Shown here piece after piece: positions 57,343-64,000 of a stretch of 64,000 nt of DNA (its first letter is position 1; every line of letters starts with the position of its first letter). Below the pieces are notes generated by a model, which did no database searches, was not told the origin of the DNA, and saw only the letters and a program-made list of their open reading frames with translations. A program made the position numbers and the translations under genes. Origin of the DNA: Isoetes taiwanensis (Eukaryota; Streptophyta; Lycopodiopsida; Isoetales; Isoetaceae); contig JAJEKV010000551.1 of NCBI GenBank assembly GCA_021234155.1, forward strand, positions 62,001 through 126,000, given 5' to 3'.

Positions 57343-58933
57343 TGTGGCGCGGAGAATATATCGACCCTCGGACGTATACATCACGGGGACTTTCCCTCCC
57401 ATGGCGATCATCTCACCATGGCGGGGCCCTCCGTGCAGTTGGGCCATCGATGAAATGAGGCCGAAGAAGGACCTGAAAGGGTCATTCGACATTACGCCTT
57501 CAATGGGACTCCTCGGCGGAAGCATGAATACAAGGGTTAGCACACAACACGAATATACATAAATACCCACCACGAAGGGTGGCGCATCCATCAATATACC
57601 AGCGGCATAGAATATACAGCTAATCCTAAGAAAAACACCCAAACCCCGGGTTCTACCCGGCTCGGACTCCGTGGGGATCGGTGACGGTGGGCCTCAAGAG
57701 ATCGATGAGGCCGAAGTCTTGGCATGGCGTTGGGCGGCATAGAACATTGGCTAGGGTTGTCCACTCCATCCGCCCCTCCACATTGCACACTTTGCGGATG
57801 GGTCAATTCATGCTATGGTTTTGCTATAGCCTTGGGAGGCATAAACTCGGGGCATCACCCTCTGAGCCTACTCGGGTTCATGGCGCCTGGTCCGATGGGG
57901 GCAGGTCGGGGCGTCCCCCTTCGGAATCACGGTGGTTCCATGGGTGAGCTAGAGAATCGTGCGCATCGGCGACCCCCGCATCCGTGCCAACTTACTCACC
58001 CTAAATCTACTCAAAGTGCAAGGTGCTCCATCACGGATCACACCTTCCCACCGAGGGGAGTGTCAGGACCCATACCCGGCCCCTCGTGACCGGCTATCGA
58101 GGCCTAGCCCAGCGTAGGAGTCGGGAGCCTTGTATGCTCATGCAAGACCCACCCCTCATGTCACCACTTGTGTTCCTTGTGCGGTGCTAAGCCGGACCAT
58201 AGCATCTAGGACCCGGTGGGTTCTTGTGCCTGCAGCCGCAAGTAATGGGACTTTCTGAGGCGTTATCTAGGAGCATACTACTATACGCGGTTCGGGAGGC
58301 CTCTACCCCGTAATCCCCGTTTGAGTCGGACCAAACAAAGAATTAACAATCCATCCTTTGAGTAAGAACCAAAATTGAATATAAAGAGAACTTGTTTGTA
58401 CAATCAAGGGTTAGTCTCTATGATTGAATTACAAAGAGAACAGAGAGAAAACGGACACAACCAAGTGTTAACTAGAATTCACATAGCCACCTACCTGAAT
58501 TCTGGCTGGACTCATTCCATGGGCGCCTCCATCTCCTGGCGGTTGAAGATGCATTTGTGGCTTCACGGGGGGTGGTATGGGGTTCTCTGCGGTTGGTGGT
58601 TGATGGCTCAGCTCCGGCCTTCCTTGGTCAGATCTTCAGGAGTCAATCCCGGGGATAGGGGTCAAGTTGGCATCAAACTTGGCAATCCCCATCTTTGCCT
58701 AATCGATTGGGACAAGGTGGCGCCTTCCCAAATGGGTAATTATCCTAATTTCCTAGGTTATAGGTTATTATTAATAATGTGTTAAATTAGCATAGCTAAT
58801 TTAATCCTTTATAGGTAACCCCTAGGTTGCAATTAAGTTCCCATACCCCATGGTAAGCGTACCTTTAGGGAGTGGCGTGCTTGTATTTATGCGTGTCATT
58901 ATAGTAGCCCGTATAAATACGTGGAGCGTCACA
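57343..58933 (-). repeat. Chromovirus LTR (5' LTR)
   Basis: 1,591 bases, pairing with 45916-47509. Long AT-rich runs are identical (for example around 58725-58810 versus 47300-47385), whereas CG-rich runs differ by many 1-4 base indels. Confidence 0.9.
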
Positions 58934-58938
58934 TACAA
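58934..58938. repeat. Target-site duplication of the chromovirus (right)
   Basis: TACAA directly after the LTR end GTCACA. Confidence 0.88.
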
Positions 58939-59395
58939 GGCACGACCTTGACAGTGTATGGAATAGAATCGAGTTGTTCCAATAGAGCTTGAATTACCAT
59001 CTTTAAGGCTGGCACACAAAATTAACTTGGAAATGGAAGAGGCACTCAAAGATAGATTTGCCAGGTTGCTGCAATTAGAGGAACATAGATTTGAAGCTGA
59101 AAATGCCATTTTGTTGAAGAAGGCAAAAGATATAGTAGCTTTCAAGGCTGCTCATAAACTTCAAGGCACTTTTAAGAATGATGAATTAGTGCTGAAGTGG
59201 AACAAGGCCAAAGAGAAAGTAGCCAGAGAATTTGAGAATTTGTGGGAAGGACCATTTGAAGTTGTTGGTACAACAGGCAAAGATTCATATTGGCTAAGGC
59301 CACTGATTGATGGAAATGAACTGCTCAACCCTATCAACATTTTGCATCTCAAGAGGTATTGGCAACAACACGTTGCCTTATTTTTATTTGAATAA
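58939..59395 (+). pseudogene. Integrase of the Tat-like element, part 2
   Basis: Resumes with VYGIES (expected LVYG.ES after the integrase core). It then gives, from 59027, MEMEEALKDRFARLLQLEEH, RFEAENAILLKKAKDIVAFK, WEGPFEVVGTTGKDSYWLRP and NPINILHLKRYWQ, the usual C-terminal end of this integrase group (GPF.V......Y.L......P.N..HLK+Y). Stop at 59393. It joins part 1 once the chromovirus and one TACAA are removed, apart from one frameshift and one stop. Confidence 0.82.
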
Positions 59396-60171
59396 ATATG
59401 CTTTAGAGTTAATTATTAGATTTCTGTAGGATTGTTCTTGCTGCAGTAGGATAGTTCTTTTTTTTTTTCAAGACGTTTAAATATTTTAAGTAGTGAGCAG
59501 TCTAAAAGTTGATTTGCTTCAGTCAAGTTTGGTTTATTTCAGGTAGAAAAAGGACTAAGCAACTCTTCAAGTGCATACAGAAGTGCAGAATCAAAGATCA
59601 ATTGAGAGCAGTGTGCAAGTGGTCAAATCCAAGGGTTCAAGCTTAACAAGCACATAATTTCCACGCAGGAGTATCTGCCATGCATTTTGTCATGCATTAT
59701 TCCCATCTGTATTCAAAAACATGCATTATTCCCATCTGCCTTCATAATTAATTTCATTAAGTTGCTGACATCCCTGCCATAACAGCAACTCAAGTTATGC
59801 TAACAGATTCTTGTCATCTACAGGACCATCAGCAAAGAACTTACACAGTCATCAGTTCATAAGTTAACCAGAATTCATTCAGACTCTCTTCCTTTTTTAC
59901 AAATCCCTGCACTATATCAAACTACCTACACAATTCCACAAGGCAGAGTCAATGAGTTAATTCTAATGATCATTTGTCATGCAGGTTCACCAGTCATGCC
60001 ATCATCATTCTTCATTTGTTGTCCAATACCATGAATACTTGACTCTTGCTCCACACAAGGTACTCATGTTGCCTATCACCTTCCCATCTAAGGCAACTAT
60101 CTGAAGACAATGGAAATATTCTTTAGCTCCAAGAGGCTGGCAGACCAGCCTGCTTCCTTTTTTTAGCATGA
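59396..60171 (+). other. 3' untranslated part of the Tat-like element
   Basis: No gene. Lies between the integrase end and the right LTR; no clear polypurine tract next to the LTR start. Confidence 0.5.
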
Positions 60172-61209
60172 TGCTGCCATGCTATGGCAGCATAGAAGAG
60201 CATTACAATGACATGTTTAAACCTGCATATTGACTTGCACATTTGAATATAAAAGCTGCAGATTTGAAGACTCTCATCCCTGAAGATCACAAGTAGACAC
60301 TTGCTTGAAGAGCCAAGGAGAGGACATTCATTGAAGATCACATAAGCTAAGCAAAGAAGTGAGATTCAAGCAAAACAAGCTAGAATTTGAAGATTGGAAG
60401 ACCCCTCAAATTGACTTGGTATGTGGCTAATTTTTTAGTTCTTGGCATGATTCACCTCTTCACATGATTCACCTCTTGAGTTCATCACCATGTTCCTATT
60501 CAAAAACACCCCACTTGCCTCATATTCCATGTCCCACCTTCATATCCCTTTGCAAATTTGGCAAATAGCCTTTTCTCTAGTCAAAACATATCATTCATGC
60601 ACCATTCACATATCACACACTCATTATGCCACCACCACGTTGAAAAAGCAAAAATTTCCACTCTATTTGGCCTCTCCCATGATCTAAGATCATATTCTCT
60701 CTCTAAAAGTCAAACTAGAGAGAGAAAGTGCACAAAATTTTCAAGAAAGCATAAAAAAGGCAAACAAACAAGTTGTTACACAAAAGTGCAAGCTTATGTG
60801 CGCTAGTGCCAAATTGATCCATGTCACCATCCAAAATTGCCAAATCCTCATCCACATCACCATCATGCTTGCCATGTCATCACATACATGTCACCCTCTA
60901 TAAAAATTTTCAGTCTTTCAAAATTTGACCTAAGTAAAGTCATTTTGGCACTTAAAGGGACATATTGTGCCACATCATCACCAGTGCCTCCATATCACCC
61001 TCACGTGTCACACACATCATTTCCACCTCACAAAAAGGTTTTGACTATAAAAAAGACATTTTGCCAACTTGTTTGACACATCATCATTCCATATTGCCAT
61101 GTCATCCTCCATTTGCCAACTCACCATACCAACTTGCCACTTCATCATATTTTGCCCCATTTTGAGTTAAAAAGACCAAATGTTCTTTTTGCAAAAAAGA
61201 TTCTTCCAG

Positions 61210-63503
61210 CAACAATAATACGCTCCTCATCACCACTAATATGCTTGCTCGCGGAAGTGGGTATGTGGCAGTAGCCCCGCCCCTCGTTTGCGTCTTTCTG
61301 CCCGTGCATTACCTAAGTTATCAATCGGCTAGTCGAGAGTAGCTAATTGGAGCTATAGAACAAGATATTGTCCCGGTGTCAAGATAGTGACGGCATGCAT
61401 AGAAAGACCGACCCATCAAATCAATTCGAGAGAAGGATCAAGCACTCATCGGACCAGCTAAGTAGGTAGGTCCGGGTCCGCCGCATCGTATATCTATAAC
61501 GCGTACGACCACGATCGATATTAGAGGATCTTGATATCTATCTTGATATCTCTATATCTTTTTATTGTTATCTAGAGAATGTTATTGGTAATGTCTATAG
61601 ATAGTAGTGTATGTGAAACTTGACTCAACGGTGGAGCATAGCCTTGCCAAAAGGCTGGAGGTTGATGGTCCAAGTCCTTTTTTCGCTCGTCCAGGTCACC
61701 GCCTTCTTTCTTTAGATCTGCGTCCAACTGGGGCTACAATGCGTCGCGTAATGCCATATATAGGTCAGTATGAGAGTTGTTTTGGCGGGATGCAGCGGGC
61801 CAAGCATTCACCAAAAGTATAGAGGTCGGCGGGGCTGCCCCCCTCACCAACACTTTTGGCCTCTACATTGATGGGGTTAGAACCACGGCTTCTGCCTGCG
61901 AGCATGGGGGATGGCATACGGCTTTTGCACCAGGTCATCCGCCCGGCTCATCTATCTGGGGCGATGTTGACCTTGGCCCACACACCGAAGCTATGTAGTC
62001 TCATCACGGATGCCACTGTGGACACGTGCAATGGGGCTCTGGACATGCTTGGCGTGAATCGGCCAAGACGGGGTGGTCCTCATATCTCTTCCGCCACCCC
62101 GCCTCCTCTGCACTCACATATCGGGGACAACTGTAGAGGTCATGCCCACCTACAAGTACCTAGGGTGGAGTTTCCCTCCTCGCTCTGTTGGGAGGCGTCC
62201 ATCCGCTTTGCAGGTGTGGCATTGGAAAGCGCTTTATGCCATCTGAACAAAGTCCACGGGCGACCTCTATGATTGGGGCCATCGGTCACATCCGTTTTGA
62301 GGGCCGGCGAGCCTCGTTTTTAAATGCGGGTCGAGGTTTGAGGCCCTATCGTCTCTTTGGCCTGGAATGACTTGGAGCAAAAGTCACCGGAAGGCATTTT
62401 GGCACGGGCACTTGGGGTGAAGCCTTCAGTCCCTATATCGAGTTAGCGTAAGGAAACCGGATTCTTGCCGCTTCAGGGCAGCCCTTGATAGACACGGCGT
62501 CTATTTTGAAAGTGGTGGGTGATGCTCGGCTCCCTTTTTGGCTTCTGTTGTGGCAATAGGCCGCAGCGGCTCGGCCTGCTGGAGGGTAAAGAGATCGCTG
62601 GTTCGCCGGATGGAGCGATGCGAGAGCACAAAAGGCAAGGCGGTGGACACGAGAGGCCGATTGTGACAGCCCTCACGGAGTACTCGGACGCTTGCTTCCT
62701 TGGCAAGCTCACGGACCCCAGCTCTAGAGCAGGTCAAAATGTCCCATTACAAGGAGCACATCAACCCCGTGTTAGCCGGGGCCCGGCAGCTACCTGCGTT
62801 CGCTGCCCACCAAAAGCCGCAGACTCATTGCCTCCATTCGGGCATTGTGTGCCCACCATCTTTGCATCGAGATGGGCGGTGGATTGGGGAGCCCCGCCAG
62901 GGGTGGCTCTGTCGGTCTTTGTCAAATGGTTGCCATTGAGGATGAGTCTCACACTTTCGAGTTGCCCGGCAAAGATTCGGATCGGGCCAGGACGCTCCCT
63001 TAGTGATGCGGACGGACTTGCCCCTACATTTGCTTTAGATGAACACACCGTCAAGATGCGTGCTGCGGGGTCGCATTATATTGAGGAGGTACTAGATCTG
63101 CGAGCTCCCCTTTGCCCCGCTGGCTGCCTCGATCGGGCACTACGAGGTGCAAAGTGCATGAGTTTATATATTTGTGTGTTTTGCATTACGTATATTAGAA
63201 CAATTTGTCTAGGCGATTGCCGCCGCGGTTTTTCCCTCGAAAACCCGCCGGGCGGGAGTTTTTAATCGGGTAGTAATCCGCTTGCTGGCGCTTTTGTATT
63301 GGGTCCCATAGACCGATTGGTCTCCGTGGACGATAAAATACCTTCCTTCCTTCCTTCCTTAAGACTTTGGCGAGAAAACAATAAGATGCATCTCTACGAA
63401 GTCGAGGAGGAATGAAGACGATCAAATATGGCACAAAAATTAAATCCGATTTCAGTCAGACCCAATCCTAATCGTAGTTCAGATTCAGGTCGGTTTGTTG
63501 AAG
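61210..63503 (+). mobile_element. LINE (non-LTR) retrotransposon inserted in the right LTR
   Basis: The plus strand from about 61800 reads, across frames, PLTNTFGLYIDG (LINE GCPLSPTLFGLYIDG), GDGIRLLHQVI, LAHTPE-like, then KTGVVLI, EVMPTYKYLG and W/VEFPSSLCWEAS, followed by C-terminal parts including LEQVKMSHYKEHINPVLAG and EDESHTFELPG. The order matches LINE RT followed by its C-terminal zinc-type region. The 3' end has a (CCTT)n run at 63341-63360. 61210-61600 has no LINE motif and may be other inserted DNA. Frame breaks are numerous. It is bounded exactly by sequence that is contiguous in the left LTR. Confidence 0.75.
63341..63360. repeat. (CCTT)n run at the LINE 3' side
   Basis: Five tandem CCTT units, possibly the simple-repeat tail of the LINE. 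Confidence 0.85.
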
Positions 63504-63623
63504 TATCATAGAGCATCAAAAAAGATTCCATGTGCAAAAAAGAATTTCCAAAAAAGGCCTTGTTTAGACTTTTTTTGAGTTATTGGGAATCGTGCCAAAG
63601 TTCAAAAAATAAAAAATAAAAAT

Positions 63624-63772
63624 TCCTACCTAATCTCCTCCCTGGGTCTAGACTCTCCCCATCCAATCTCCCCCTGCCACGTGGTACACCCGGTGTGTGG
63701 GGCAGTAACGAACCGAATCCCACGTGGGCATAGCACGTAATATTAATAATCCACGTGTACCAGGCCTTATAT
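63624..63772. other. 150-base insert with three CACGTG palindromes
   Basis: Absent from the left LTR at the matching point (about 39590). It contains CACGTG at 63679, 63722 and 63753 (the G-box core of plant promoters) and a TATATA run at its right end. No clear terminal inverted repeats or target duplication. It may be a small transposon or captured promoter sequence. Confidence 0.55.
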
Positions 63773-64000
63773 ATCCAAGTCTGCCTTTTTGAAAAATGCA
63801 TGTGGGATAAATGGGCCAAAATTTCTCAAGAACCCTAAAATCCAAATCATGCCAAGATCCGGCCATTTCTCTGGAATCTACCACCTAATCATTGCTAAAC
63901 ACCCTTGGATCTACTCATTCTAGGCCAAGAACTACAAAAGTAAACTAAAAGACAAGATTATGAACCGAAATTGCCAAGAACGGACCGGAATAGAGCATTT

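Larger units (their letters stand above)
45916..58933 (-). mobile_element. Nested 13-kb chromovirus-type LTR retrotransposon with extra ORFs
   Basis: LTRs at 45916-47509 and 57343-58933, with inverted ends TGTG(G)ACGCTCC / GGAGCGTCACA, flanked by the duplication TACAA. Genes read on the minus strand from the right LTR: about 4.4 kb of unassigned ORF blocks, then gag, protease, RT, RNase H, integrase and a chromodomain-like end, then a polypurine tract (GGAGGGGAGAA) against the left LTR. The LTRs are nearly identical in AT-rich parts, so the insertion is recent. Frame breaks cluster in CG-rich segments and may be assembly errors. It inserted into the outer element's integrase. Confidence 0.9.
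38438..64000 (+). mobile_element. Tat/Athila-like Ty3/gypsy retrotransposon with nested insertions, runs off the right edge
   Basis: The left LTR starts at about 38438 and the right LTR at about 60172; they align from TGCT[AG]CCATGCTATGG onward. Between them on the plus strand are gag, zinc knuckle, protease, an extra RNase H, RT, RNase H and integrase, in that order. A chromovirus (45916-58933) interrupts the integrase, and a LINE plus a 150-base insert interrupt the right LTR. Element-internal stops, frame shifts and loss of the RT catalytic Asp pair show that it is dead. The end of the right LTR lies beyond position 64000, so its target duplication cannot be checked. The Tat assignment rests on the RNase H arrangement and is an inference. 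Confidence 0.82.
60172..64000 (+). repeat. Right LTR of the Tat-like element, interrupted and incomplete
   Basis: Matches the left LTR at 60172-61209, 63504-63623 and 63773-64000. The intervening stretches are insertions (a LINE-type sequence and a 150-base CACGTG-rich block). The end is beyond the window. Confidence 0.8.

Noticed and set aside
62519-63265. 248-residue plus-strand ORF
   Set aside because: The region is the C-terminal part of a LINE read in other frames; this ORF is mostly a shadow created by indels and high GC.
63518-63530. 'aaaaaagattcca' as the right target-site duplication of the LINE
   Set aside because: It resembles 61195-61209 but lies inside LTR sequence about 14 bases past the insertion border, so it is more likely a local LTR difference.
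1-64000. CRISPR array, bacterial operon or origin, rRNA genes
   Set aside because: No regularly spaced short repeats with unique spacers, no ribosome-binding-site-led gene clusters, and no rRNA-like sequence were seen; the tandem repeats are eukaryotic in type.

Overview
This is a stretch of a large, repeat-rich plant nuclear genome, possibly a gymnosperm. The evidence is a plant-type DP (E2F partner) transcription factor gene with phase-consistent introns, plant-specific gene families in decay (PPR, sucrose transporter, cadmium-induced AS8-like), a U6 snRNA pseudogene, and plant LTR retrotransposon lineages (Tat/Athila-like, chromovirus, TRIMs). No bacterial, organellar or viral genome organisation is seen. 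The exact species cannot be read from the sequence.

Layout. 1-6 kb: a broken PPR gene (-), a 1.5-kb purine-only tract, a two-exon FolD remnant (-) and a possible small secreted-protein ORF (-). 6.4-14.0 kb: a tandem array of about 2.7 units of 2.8 kb, with a conserved exon-like segment on the minus strand. 15.1-18.2 kb: a compact Ty3/gypsy-type element (-) with both LTRs but only gag and protease. 18.2-18.7 kb: a miniature LTR element (TRIM). 18.8-19.7 kb: a 441-bp tandem duplication, then a second PPR fragment (-). 22.5-27.2 kb: the DP gene (+), the best-preserved host gene here. 27.6-31 kb: a MITE candidate, a gypsy pol remnant (+) and a LINE reverse transcriptase remnant (-). 34.1-34.8 kb: two intact exons of a sucrose transporter followed closely by a second TRIM. 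36-37 kb: a U6 pseudogene and an AS8-like ORF. 38.4 kb to the window end: a Tat/Athila-like LTR retrotransposon (+) running off the right edge.

The right-hand 25 kb is a nest. The outer Tat-like element carries gag, protease, a second RNase H domain between protease and reverse transcriptase, RT, the usual RNase H, and integrase. Its integrase is split at 45.9 kb by a 13-kb chromovirus in the opposite orientation, with 1.59-kb LTRs and an exact 5-bp target duplication (TACAA); the outer integrase resumes at 58.94 kb. The outer right LTR contains a LINE at about 61.2-63.5 kb and a 150-bp insert with three CACGTG boxes. The chromovirus has about 4.4 kb of same-strand, ORF-like sequence between its 5' LTR and gag that I cannot assign to any family. 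This is the most interesting undescribed material in the window.

A caution on sequence quality: repeated copies (the chromovirus LTR pair, the 2.8-kb units) are identical over long AT-rich stretches but differ by clusters of small indels at CG/CNG-rich spots. That looks more like consensus error at methylated sites than biological decay, so many frameshifts in the elements may be artefacts.
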